Source: Candidatus Gastranaerophilales bacterium (GTDB taxonomy: Bacteria; Cyanobacteriota; Vampirovibrionia; Gastranaerophilales; Gastranaerophilaceae). Taken from it: DNA of 44,010 nt. A program made the translations under genes and the position numbers. Each line of letters opens with the position of its first letter. The first letter of the stretch is position 1. Where the stretch lies: assembly GCA_944324235.1 (NCBI GenBank), contig CALUVN010000013.1:1-44010 (forward strand), given 5' to 3'. This document shows, piece after piece, positions 32,876-40,599 of this stretch. The notes below the pieces were generated by a model that was not told where the DNA came from, did not search any database, and saw nothing but the letters and a program-made list of their open reading frames with translations.

Positions 32876-33580
32876 ATGATGGATCGTATACAACTTACAC
32901 ACGAAGTAGAAGAAATGTGCTGCGTAAAACGCGGCGTAAAAGGCGAACCTGCTCCGATTCCTCAAGAAGGTGAATGGACCAAGGTTAAAAAAATTGAAGA
33001 AATTTCAGGTTTGACACACGGCTGCGGCTGCTGTGCACCTCAACAAGGTACTTGTAAATTAACATTGAACGTTAAAGACGGTATAATTCAAGAAGCTCTT
33101 GTTGAAACTCTCGGATGTTCAGGTATGACTCACTCAGCTGCTATGGCTGCTGAAATCCTTCCTGGTAAAACTATCCTTGAAGCTTTGAACACAGACCTCG
33201 TTTGCGACGCAATTAACGTAGCAATGAGAGAATTATTCCTGCAAATCGTTTACGGCCGTACTCAAACAGCATTCTCTGATAAAGGTTTGCCGGTAGGTGC
33301 AGGTCTTGAAGATTTGGGTAAAGGTCTTCGTTCTCAAGTAGGTACAATTTTCTCTACTAAACAAAAAGGCCCTAGATACCTTGAAGTTGCAGAAGGTTAT
33401 GTTCTTGAATTAGGTCTTGATAAAAATGATGAAATTATCGGATACAAATTCGTTCACCTCGGCAAATTCATGGATGCCGTTAAAAAAGGAACAGACCCGA
33501 AAGAAGCTTTGGAAAAATTCACAAGCACTTACGGAAGATTTGACGAAGCTGTCAAAAAAATTGACCCAAGAAAAGAGTAA
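32876..33580 (+). CDS. NifU-like iron-sulfur cluster scaffold protein (partner of GGGtGRT)
   Basis: This 234-aa protein is longer than plain IscU/NifU. It has an N-terminal CC (about 15-16), HGCGCCAPQQGTC (about 49-61), and LGCSGMTHSAAMAAE (about 80-94), which matches the NifU/IscU GCxxxxxSA core, then the DAINVAMRELFLQI helix. The C-terminal ~100 residues are specific to this subfamily. It is paired with a GGGtGRT gene 23 nt downstream. The extra Cys cluster suggests cluster or metal handling. Either of two tandem Met codons may be the start. Codon choice (many GGT, CGT, GAA, CTT) suggests high expression. The exact client is unknown. Confidence 0.88.
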   Translation: MMDRIQLTHEVEEMCCVKRGVKGEPAPIPQEGEWTKVKKIEEISGLTHGCGCCAPQQGTCKLTLNVKDGIIQEALVETLGCSGMTHSAAMAAEILPGKTILEALNTDLVCDAINVAMRELFLQIVYGRTQTAFSDKGLPVGAGLEDLGKGLRSQVGTIFSTKQKGPRYLEVAEGYVLELGLDKNDEIIGYKFVHLGKFMDAVKKGTDPKEALEKFTSTYGRFDEAVKKIDPRKE

Positions 33581-33603
33581 TTTTAAGTTAAGAGGAAATA
33601 AAA

Positions 33604-34608
33604 ATGAGTATTAAATTTGAAGGACAAGACAGACGTCAGGCAAAATTAAATAAAATTCTGCCTGAATACGGTTTCAAGTCTTTGGAAGATGCAAAAGCAT
33701 TATGCGATTCCAAAGGTATTGACGTAGACGCAATCGTTAAAGGAATTCAGCCTATCGCATTTGAAAATGCTGTATGGGCTTACACACTCGGCGCAGCTAT
33801 TGCAATCCAAAAAGGCGCTAAAGATGCAGCTGAAGCAGCTTCTTTAATCGGTGAAGGCTTACAAGCTTTTTGTGTACCTGGTTCAGTTGGTGACACAAGA
33901 AAAGTAGGTCTTGGTCACGGTAACCTTGCAGCTATGCTTTTGAGAGAAGAAACTAAATGTTTCTGCTTCCTCGCAGGCCACGAATCTTTCGCAGCTGCTG
34001 AAGGTGCTATCGGTATTGCAAGAAACGCTAATAAAGTTAGAAAAGAACCTTTGAGAGTTATCTTGAACGGTCTTGGTAAAGACGCTGCTTATATCATTTC
34101 AAGAATCAACGGTTTTACTTCTGTTGAAACTAAATATGATTACAAAACAGGCGAATTAAAAATCGTTAAAGAACAGGCATTCTCAGACGGCGAAAGAGCA
34201 AAAGTTAAATGCTACGGTGCTGATGATGTATCAGAAGGTGTTGCAATTATGATTCATGAAGGCGTTGACGTTTCTATTACAGGTAACTCAACTAACCCTA
34301 CCCGTTTCCAACACCCTGTTGCTGGTACTTACAAAAAATGGTGCTATGAAAACGGAAGAAAATACTTCTCAGTAGCATCAGGCGGCGGTACAGGCAGAAC
34401 TCTTCACCCTGATAACGTTGCAGCAGGTCCTGCTTCTTACGGTATGACTGATACTATGGGCAGAATGCACGGTGACGCTCAATTCGCAGGTTCTTCTTCA
34501 GTTCCTGCACACGTTGAAATGATGGGTATCATCGGTATGGGTAACAACCCTATGGTTGGTGCTACCGTTGCAGTTGCTGTAGCTGTTGCAGGCGCTTTGA
34601 ACAAGTAG
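33604..34608 (+). CDS. GGGtGRT protein family member
   Basis: This 334-aa protein has the family-defining FSVASGGGTGRTLHPDN segment at about 255-271. Other conserved-looking blocks are PGSVGDTRKVGLGHGNLAAMLL (about 98-119), LAGHESFAAAEGAIGIA, the His/Asn-rich TGNSTNPTRFQHPVAG, and MGRMHGDAQFAGSSSVPAHVEM near the end. Cytoplasmic; no signal peptide or long hydrophobic segment apart from the Ala/Val-rich C-terminus. The family (PF14057) has no assigned function to my knowledge. Paired with the NifU-like gene. AAGAGGAA precedes the ATG. A terminator follows 22 nt after the stop. Confidence 0.93.
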   Translation: MSIKFEGQDRRQAKLNKILPEYGFKSLEDAKALCDSKGIDVDAIVKGIQPIAFENAVWAYTLGAAIAIQKGAKDAAEAASLIGEGLQAFCVPGSVGDTRKVGLGHGNLAAMLLREETKCFCFLAGHESFAAAEGAIGIARNANKVRKEPLRVILNGLGKDAAYIISRINGFTSVETKYDYKTGELKIVKEQAFSDGERAKVKCYGADDVSEGVAIMIHEGVDVSITGNSTNPTRFQHPVAGTYKKWCYENGRKYFSVASGGGTGRTLHPDNVAAGPASYGMTDTMGRMHGDAQFAGSSSVPAHVEMMGIIGMGNNPMVGATVAVAVAVAGALNK

Positions 34609-34630
34609 TTTAAAGTTAATCAAACATAAC

Positions 34631-34664
34631 AAAAAGAGCGGCTCATTTGAACCGCTCTTTTTTT
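34631..34664. terminator. Bidirectional terminator after the GGGtGRT gene
   Basis: AAAAGAGCGG and CCGCTCTTTT form a strong 10-bp stem with a 10-nt centre, flanked by A and T runs. It serves both the plus-strand GGGtGRT gene and the minus-strand His-rich gene. Confidence 0.9.
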
Positions 34665-34681
34665 GTTGTCTTTTAAGTCTT

Positions 34682-35047
34682 TTATAAGTTTTGTATTGCT
34701 CTTTCCAGAGCTTCTGTTTCGGTAATTCCGTTTGCAGCTGCGTATTCTTTCAATTTATTGATAGATTCTTCACTTAGTCTTCTGTTAAACGGGATTCTCG
34801 GATTTTCGCATTTTCTGCCGGCGTTTTCACGTTTGCCGCCCCAGCCGCCTTTGCCGTGGCATTTGCCGCGGCCTTCTCCTCCGTGACAATGATGTCCTTC
34901 TCCTTCACTATGACAGTTGTGCTCCCCGTGGCAGTGCCCTTCACTGTGGCAGTGATGCTCTCCGTTGTGTTCGCAGTGTCCGCCGTGGTGGCATCCCTCT
35001 CCGTGGTTGCGGCATCCTTCGTGAAAATTTTCTTCGTTATCAAACAT
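34682..35047 (-). CDS. His/Cys-rich protein with ribbon-helix-helix-like tail
   Basis: This 121-aa protein starts at MFDNEEN, placed by AAGGAGG 8 nt upstream; an upstream in-frame start lacks a ribosome site. Residues about 8-65 are extremely rich in His, Cys, Gly and Glu, with repeated HCH/HGE units, as in nickel, zinc or copper-binding proteins. A Gly/Lys/Arg stretch ending GGKRENAGRK follows, then RRLSEESINKLKEYAAANGITETEALERAI (about 88-117). That tail has the spacing of a CopG/Arc-type DNA-binding domain. It could be a metal-responsive repressor or a metal store. The RHH call is a pattern match and not certain. Confidence 0.8.
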   Translation of the reverse strand: MFDNEENFHEGCRNHGEGCHHGGHCEHNGEHHCHSEGHCHGEHNCHSEGEGHHCHGGEGRGKCHGKGGWGGKRENAGRKCENPRIPFNRRLSEESINKLKEYAAANGITETEALERAIQNL

Positions 35048-35221
35048 TTTAATCGCCTCCTTTATAATAATTATAACTCTTGATTTTGAATTTGTCAATA
35101 CATAATCAAAATAAAATAAAAGATAATTTTGTTACAATTTTTAATTTATTTACATCATTAGACAGTGGTTGTATTATTATATAAGTGAAGATTGATAAGA
35201 GTTGTTTTTTCAGGAGGAAAT

Positions 35222-36547
35222 GTGACTGAAAAATTTTATATAAAAGGCGGCACCCCTTTAAAAGGCGAAGTATCAATAGGTGGAGCAAAAAATTCAGTAT
35301 TGAAATTAATGGCAGCTGCAATATTGGCAAAAGGTGAAACAAAGATTTACAATGTACCGGATTTGACGGATGTTGAGATTATGCTCAGTGTGATAGAACA
35401 ATTGGGCGCAAAAACAACTTATAATAAGGCTGAAAAGTCATTATCAATAGATGCAACAGATATCACCAGCGTAACCGCAAAGTATGAATTAGTGAGCAAG
35501 ATGCGCGCATCTTTTATAATACTAGGTGCACTGGTTACAAGGTGTAAAGAAGCTATAGTAGCACTTCCTGGCGGGTGTGCTATAGGTGAACGACGAGTAG
35601 ACTTCCATATTAAAGGTCTGGAAGCTCTGGGCGCAAAAATAAAGATTGAAAACGGCTATGTTCATGCAAAAGCGAATAAGTTAGTCGGTACAGACATATA
35701 TTTAGACTTACCGTCAGTAGGTGCAACCGAAAACTTGATGCTTGCAGCAGTTCTTGCAGAAGGTTCTACAAGAATTCAAAATGCCGCGCAAGAACCTGAA
35801 ATCGTTGACCTTGCAAACTTTTTGAATGCAATGGGTGCCGATGTCAGCGGAGCAGGCACATCCGAACTTGTTATAAACGGAGTCAAACAGGCTGACCTTC
35901 ATCCGATTGAATACACAACAATTCCTGACAGAATTGAGGCCGGAACTTATATGGCAGCCGTAATAGCTACAAAAGGAAAAGCTATTATAAAAAATGTATT
36001 TCCTGCACATTTAACATTTTTCACCGATAAATTGTTAAAAATGGGCGCAAATATCAAACTTGTAGACCCGACAACTCTGGAAGTCAGCTGCAAAAACAGA
36101 TTAAATTCAATAAATTTTGTGACCCAGCCTTATCCGGGATTCCCTACAGACCTGCAGTCAATGGCAATGGCATTATTGACAACTGCAAACGGGGTTGGGA
36201 TTATTACGGAAAGTTTGTACGAAAACCGTTTTATGCAGGTGCCTGATTTAAGAAGGATGGGTGCTGATATCCATCAGGACAGAAATCACGCTATTATCAA
36301 AGGTGTAAAAAAATTGACAGGAACCACCTTGACCGCAAGTGATTTGAGAGCGGGAGCTTCTCTTGTTGTTGCGGCGTTGATGGCTGAGGGAAATTCTGTT
36401 ATCGAAAAATTACATCATATAGATAGAGGATACGAAAATTTCGAAACTAAGTTAAGATTGTTAGGAGCGAAGATAGAGAGAAAAGATGATGAAATAATTT
36501 CTCCTGTTGACCTAACGGAGGGTATTAGGAATGAATCCTACTTATAA
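35222..36547 (+). CDS. murA: UDP-N-acetylglucosamine 1-carboxyvinyltransferase
   Basis: MurA transfers enolpyruvate to UDP-GlcNAc, the first committed step of peptidoglycan synthesis and the fosfomycin target. This start is a GTG with AGGAGG (35212-35217) just upstream; a longer in-frame TTG start at 35192 would put that site inside the gene. From GTG the protein is 441 aa. Key parts: GAKNSVLKL (Lys-Asn pair), catalytic Cys119 in PGGCAIGER (the Cys that fosfomycin modifies), IPDRIEAGTYM, YPGFPTDLQ and ENRFMQVPDLRRMGAD. Its end overlaps the next gene by 17 nt. Confidence 0.96.
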   Translation: MTEKFYIKGGTPLKGEVSIGGAKNSVLKLMAAAILAKGETKIYNVPDLTDVEIMLSVIEQLGAKTTYNKAEKSLSIDATDITSVTAKYELVSKMRASFIILGALVTRCKEAIVALPGGCAIGERRVDFHIKGLEALGAKIKIENGYVHAKANKLVGTDIYLDLPSVGATENLMLAAVLAEGSTRIQNAAQEPEIVDLANFLNAMGADVSGAGTSELVINGVKQADLHPIEYTTIPDRIEAGTYMAAVIATKGKAIIKNVFPAHLTFFTDKLLKMGANIKLVDPTTLEVSCKNRLNSINFVTQPYPGFPTDLQSMAMALLTTANGVGIITESLYENRFMQVPDLRRMGADIHQDRNHAIIKGVKKLTGTTLTASDLRAGASLVVAALMAEGNSVIEKLHHIDRGYENFETKLRLLGAKIERKDDEIISPVDLTEGIRNESYL

Positions 36548-36872
36548 ACGATGGTATGATCACGATCCACTGCTATTAGAGGTAATTGAACTTTTGAGAA
36601 ATTACCAGACCGAGTTGCGTGCGCAAGCTGAAATATTTTTACAAAAAATAGAAGAAAAGGTTTCAAAAGAAACGGTTGATAAATTTTACGCGATGGTGAA
36701 ACCTGTAAATGCAAACAACCGCTGGTATGATAAAGACCCTGTAATTTCCAGAACAGTTGAAATTTTGAGGATAGTTCCTCCGGAAGCTCAAAAAATCTGC
36801 GCTCAGAACTTTATCAAAACGCTCAAAGAAATGGGGATTGAATACGAAAGCCCTAATAAAGAAAATAAATAA
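36531..36872 (+). CDS. Small protein with two RWYDxDP repeats, coupled to murA
   Basis: This 113-aa protein is an internal duplication. Each half begins RWYDHDP or RWYDKDP (about 7-13 and 64-70) and continues with a helix of matching pattern (VIELLR / TVEILR, then A...F...L). No known family; soluble, with no signal peptide. The start overlaps murA by 17 nt and has GGAGG 10 nt upstream, inside the murA end, so expression is tied to murA. That suggests a cell-wall or regulatory role, but this is inference only. Confidence 0.82.
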   Translation: MNPTYKRWYDHDPLLLEVIELLRNYQTELRAQAEIFLQKIEEKVSKETVDKFYAMVKPVNANNRWYDKDPVISRTVEILRIVPPEAQKICAQNFIKTLKEMGIEYESPNKENK

Positions 36873-36878
36873 ATTTTA

Positions 36879-36910
36879 AAAAGACTTTCCTAAATCAGGA
36901 AAGTCTTTTA
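36879..36910 (+). terminator. Terminator of the murA operon
   Basis: A perfect 13-bp stem AAAAGACTTTCCT/AGGAAAGTCTTTT with a 5-nt loop lies just after the RWYD-repeat gene. The T tract is part of the stem. Confidence 0.85.
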
Positions 36911-36917
36911 GTATACA

Positions 36918-36923
36918 TAAAAT
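36918..36923 (+). promoter_or_regulatory. -10 element of the XRE gene, leaderless arrangement
   Basis: TAAAAT ends exactly 6 nt before the ATG at 36930, with no Shine-Dalgarno between. The -35 would lie in the preceding terminator and is not consensus, so an activator or an alternative start is possible. Confidence 0.45.
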
Positions 36924-36929
36924 TTCATT

Positions 36930-37139
36930 ATGGGAAAATATATAATACAAAAAATCAGTGACAATATTAAAAAATATAGAACTCAAAATCACCTGACGCA
37001 GGAGGTACTTAGCGAACGTGCATGCATATCAAGTGATTATTTGTCGGAAATTGAAAGAGGTAAAAAGATTCCAAGCTTGAAACGGCTTATCAAAATAGCT
37101 GAAGCTCTAGAAATTGAACCTTATTTATTGTTGATGTAG
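36930..37139 (+). CDS. Small XRE-family transcriptional regulator
   Basis: This 69-aa protein is essentially one helix-turn-helix domain of the Cro/C1 type: IKKYRTQNHLTQEVLSERA (about 13-31), then recognition-helix region ISSDYLSEIERGKKIPSLKRLIKIAEAL (about 33-60). Such small regulators bind DNA as dimers. No ligand domain. It could control itself and mfd, which starts 92 nt downstream. Some similar proteins are antitoxins or phage-type repressors, but no toxin or phage gene is adjacent. Confidence 0.9.
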   Translation: MGKYIIQKISDNIKKYRTQNHLTQEVLSERACISSDYLSEIERGKKIPSLKRLIKIAEALEIEPYLLLM

Positions 37140-37194
37140 TTTGGAAACGGATTAATCTTTCCTGCCTTTTGTGCATATTTTAGCGGAAACTAAA

Positions 37195-37223
37195 TCGACT
37201 TTGGCTGATTTATATGCTAAAAT
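37195..37223 (+). promoter_or_regulatory. mfd: mfd promoter, extended -10, apparently leaderless
   Basis: TCGACT (37195-37200), a 17-nt spacer, extended -10 TG-C-TAAAAT (TG at 37215-37216, hexamer 37218-37223). The -10 ends 7 nt before the ATG at 37231. This argues for starting mfd at that ATG and not at the in-frame GTG at 37171, which lies upstream of the promoter. Confidence 0.6.
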
Positions 37224-37230
37224 ATGTTGT

Positions 37231-40200
37231 ATGTTTGAAGTGAAATTTACGGAGCATAACGAGAGTTTCAGCCAGTTCAGGTATAATCTGATGCATTCGT
37301 TTTCGTTTGCCGTCACAGGTTTGACATCTGTACTGCGGCTTGTTTTGCTTACGAAAATTCGCGAGATTACAAAAAAGAAGGTCTTATTTGTTACTTCAAC
37401 AGAACAAAATGCCCTCAGATACCAGAATGACCTGAAAAAAGCGTTTGACATTGATGCTAAGCTCTTGCCGTTCCAGAATATTTCAATGTACGAAAGTGTT
37501 ATGCCGAATGTCTACGATTACGCGGAACAGATAGAGATTTTGCGGGAAAAACCTGACCTTGTTATAGTTCCTGTCAAAACTCTTTTAGAAAAATTCCCGC
37601 ACGAGGGATTTTTTGAGATAAATAAGATTAGGCTTAAAGTCGGGGATGAGATTGATATAAAAGATTTTGCCCGAAAGGTTACACATCTTGGCTACAAGCG
37701 CGCAACAATGGTTAGCGATATATCAGAATTCAGTATCCGCGGAGATATAATCGACATCTACGGAATTGATGAAATGCCGGTCAGAATTGAACTCTGGGGC
37801 GATGAAATTGTCGACATAAGGTATTTTAATAACGAAACACAAAAATCCGTAAAAAAAGCCAAAGAAATTGAAATCCTACCTGTTTATAAATTCGTTCTTG
37901 AGGATATGAACACAGGTTTAAGTGAAGAAGAGGGCTATTTTGAGGGGATAGGAGTTTACCAGAATTATTTTAATTCAAACCTTGTGAGCGTTCTGGATTA
38001 TTTCAAGGATTACATAATAGTTTACGATGAAGCCCCTGAAATTTACGCTAAATACCAGTTTATGGACGATGAGTACGATAAGCTTGCGGAAGAAAACCTA
38101 AAATCAGGGTTAAACAAAGAGTTGAAAGGCAGAAATCATTTTACATTCAACGAATTTCTTCAAAAGTCAGCTTGTTTTGTAAAAGTCGGTTTTAACAACT
38201 TCCTCGATAGTGAAATGGATGAAATTGTTGAATTTGACTCTCAGCCTGTAAAAAATTTCGCGGCAAATCTTGACGATATCGCCGATTTTATAACCTCAAA
38301 ACACGGTTATAAAGTAATTATAGCAACCGACTATCCCGAACGCGTCAAAGAGATTCTGAATGAAAGAGAAATTTTTGATGTAGAATACACAGAACTTCTC
38401 TCCTCACACGGCGCGGTGCTTGAAGATTGTAAGACGGTTATCCTGACAGACAGAGAACTTTTTAACAAACGAACAAAAGAAATTACCGCAACAAAACGCT
38501 CATATTACAAAGAAAAACCTGAGTATATAGAAAATATCAATGATATTCAGGAAGGCGAATACGTAGTCCATTCAGTTCACGGTGTCGGAATATATATGGG
38601 CTTGAGCAAGCAGGAAATCGACGGGCAGTTGAAAGATTACCTGACTATAGAATACGCTGCCAAAGACCGCCTGCATATTCCCGCAGAACAAATTAATATG
38701 CTCTGCCGCTATAGGGGCTCTGGTTCTGTCAAACCTAAACTTTCCAGAATGGGCGGTAAAGATTGGGAAAACACCAAAACACGTGTTAAAAAAGAAGTTG
38801 AACAAATTGCCTATGATTTGCTCAGACTGTATGCAAGACGAAAAATGCAGCAGGGAATACAATTTCTCCCAGATACAACATGGCAGGTTGAGATGGAAGA
38901 AGCCTTTGAATATGTGGAAACTCCTGACCAGATGCGGGCTATCGTCGAGGTTAAAGCTGATATGGAAAGCGACAAACCTATGGACAGACTTATTTGTGGC
39001 GATGTAGGTTTCGGCAAAACAGAAGTTGCCATGCGTGCTATTTTTAAAGCCGTAACATCAGGAAAACAGGTTGCCGTCATCGTTCCTACAACAATTCTGG
39101 CACTTCAGCATTTTCAAACGATGTCCGAACGCTTCAAACCTTTCGGGGTGGAAGTCGAACTTATGTCGCGTTTCAGAAGCCACAAAGAACAAAAAGAAAC
39201 TATCAAAAATCTCGCAACCGGCAAGTGTGATGTTGTTATAGCGACCCACAGACTGCTTCAGGACGGGATTGTTTTTAAGGATTTAGGGCTTCTTGTAATT
39301 GACGAGGAACACCGCTTTGGTGTCCGTCATAAAGAAAAATTAAAACAACTGCGCGAAAATATTGATATTATAACAATGTCGGCAACCCCAATCCCGCGTA
39401 CACTTTATATGTCGCTTTCCGGGATTAAAGATATGTCTGTGATTAATACCCCGCCGAAAAACAGGCTTCCTATTAAAACATACGTCGGCGAGTGGAACGA
39501 AAATATGGTTAAAAATGCCATAGTCCATGAACTTGACCGCGAAGGACAGGTTTTCTATCTTTATAACAGGGTCGAAACCATAGAAGAATTCAGACTACAG
39601 CTGCAAAAACTCGTTCCTAATGCCCGTATCGGTATCGGCCACGGACAGATGGATGAAAAAACTTTAGAGCAGGTCATAATAGACTTTGCAAATCATGAAT
39701 ACGATGTTCTTCTCGCAACAACCATTATTGAAAACGGAATTGATATTCCAAACGCAAATACAATGATAATTCATGATGCGGACAGATTCGGTCTGGCTCA
39801 GCTCTATCAGCTAAGAGGCCGCGTCGGGCGTTCACAAAGACAGGCCTACTGCTATTGTTTCTACAAGAAAAGCAAAGAAATTACAAAAGATGCAATTCAG
39901 CGTCTGAAAGCAATAAAAGAATTTACAACACTCGGCAGCGGTTACCAAATAGCACTGAGAGACGTCGAAATCCGCGGTATCGGCAATATTCTCGGTACAA
40001 AACAACACGGGCACATGATTAATGTCGGGTTTGATACATATTGCCAGTTGCTGGAAGAAACAGTTCATGAACTTCAGGGTGAAAAAGTTGAAAAATCAAA
40101 TCCTGCAATCGTCGATATAAATGTAACGGCATTTATTCCTGATGACTGGGTAGGTTCTGCCGAGCAGAAGATGATAGAATACAAACGTCTTGCCGATGTT

Positions 40201-40581
40201 AAATCCGATGTTGAACTCGATTGTATTGTGGATGAGTGGAAAGACAGATTCTCCAAACCTCCTGAAAGTGTTGAAAACCTTATTAAATTAATAAAAATCA
40301 GACTGTCAGCAACTGAGGTTAATATTTCTCTAATCAGGGAAACAAAAGAAAATATCCGTATCTATACTCCGTTTACCCAGCCGGAATGGAATATCATCCG
40401 TGCAGCACTTCCGGGTGAGATACTCAAAAAAGTAAAATTTACAATCGCCCCTGCATCCTGTCAGGAGGGTAAATCTATACTGCTGTTGAATAATGCTTAT
40501 ATGAACTTTAATGAAGTATTTAACTTTTTAACCGATTTGTTCTATTATATGTATAAAGTTAGTCATGAATTTACTTATTAA
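37231..40581 (+). CDS. mfd: Transcription-repair coupling factor
   Basis: Mfd removes RNA polymerase stalled at DNA damage and recruits UvrA, which is also in this window. From the ATG chosen here it is 1116 aa, normal for the family. Order: UvrB-like N-terminal module (about 1-330), RNA-polymerase-interacting domain (about 440-530, beginning GEYVVHSVHGVGIYMGL), helicase motor with Walker A GDVGFGKT (about 590) and DEEH (about 691), second RecA lobe with TTIIENGIDIPNANT and QLRGRVGRSQRQAYCY, and the C-terminal regulatory domain (about 970-1110). The start was moved 20 codons downstream of the longest frame because of the promoter position. Confidence 0.96.
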   Translation: MFEVKFTEHNESFSQFRYNLMHSFSFAVTGLTSVLRLVLLTKIREITKKKVLFVTSTEQNALRYQNDLKKAFDIDAKLLPFQNISMYESVMPNVYDYAEQIEILREKPDLVIVPVKTLLEKFPHEGFFEINKIRLKVGDEIDIKDFARKVTHLGYKRATMVSDISEFSIRGDIIDIYGIDEMPVRIELWGDEIVDIRYFNNETQKSVKKAKEIEILPVYKFVLEDMNTGLSEEEGYFEGIGVYQNYFNSNLVSVLDYFKDYIIVYDEAPEIYAKYQFMDDEYDKLAEENLKSGLNKELKGRNHFTFNEFLQKSACFVKVGFNNFLDSEMDEIVEFDSQPVKNFAANLDDIADFITSKHGYKVIIATDYPERVKEILNEREIFDVEYTELLSSHGAVLEDCKTVILTDRELFNKRTKEITATKRSYYKEKPEYIENINDIQEGEYVVHSVHGVGIYMGLSKQEIDGQLKDYLTIEYAAKDRLHIPAEQINMLCRYRGSGSVKPKLSRMGGKDWENTKTRVKKEVEQIAYDLLRLYARRKMQQGIQFLPDTTWQVEMEEAFEYVETPDQMRAIVEVKADMESDKPMDRLICGDVGFGKTEVAMRAIFKAVTSGKQVAVIVPTTILALQHFQTMSERFKPFGVEVELMSRFRSHKEQKETIKNLATGKCDVVIATHRLLQDGIVFKDLGLLVIDEEHRFGVRHKEKLKQLRENIDIITMSATPIPRTLYMSLSGIKDMSVINTPPKNRLPIKTYVGEWNENMVKNAIVHELDREGQVFYLYNRVETIEEFRLQLQKLVPNARIGIGHGQMDEKTLEQVIIDFANHEYDVLLATTIIENGIDIPNANTMIIHDADRFGLAQLYQLRGRVGRSQRQAYCYCFYKKSKEITKDAIQRLKAIKEFTTLGSGYQIALRDVEIRGIGNILGTKQHGHMINVGFDTYCQLLEETVHELQGEKVEKSNPAIVDINVTAFIPDDWVGSAEQKMIEYKRLADVKSDVELDCIVDEWKDRFSKPPESVENLIKLIKIRLSATEVNISLIRETKENIRIYTPFTQPEWNIIRAALPGEILKKVKFTIAPASCQEGKSILLLNNAYMNFNEVFNFLTDLFYYMYKVSHEFTY

Positions 40582-40599
40582 AAAAGAAAGAGAGACATT

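Noticed and set aside
34856-35083. 75-aa hydrophobic plus-strand frame
   Set aside because: It is the antisense of the His/Cys-rich repeat region; its Val/Ala/Ser pattern comes from the complement of GTG/GCA-type codons.
35192-35221. Upstream TTG start for murA
   Set aside because: It would place the AGGAGG ribosome site inside the gene and add residues absent from MurA N-termini.
36930-37139. Toxin-antitoxin module
   Set aside because: The XRE protein has no small partner gene; its neighbours are the murA operon and mfd.
37171-37230. Upstream GTG start for mfd
   Set aside because: A good extended -10 promoter lies inside this extension and no ribosome site precedes the GTG.
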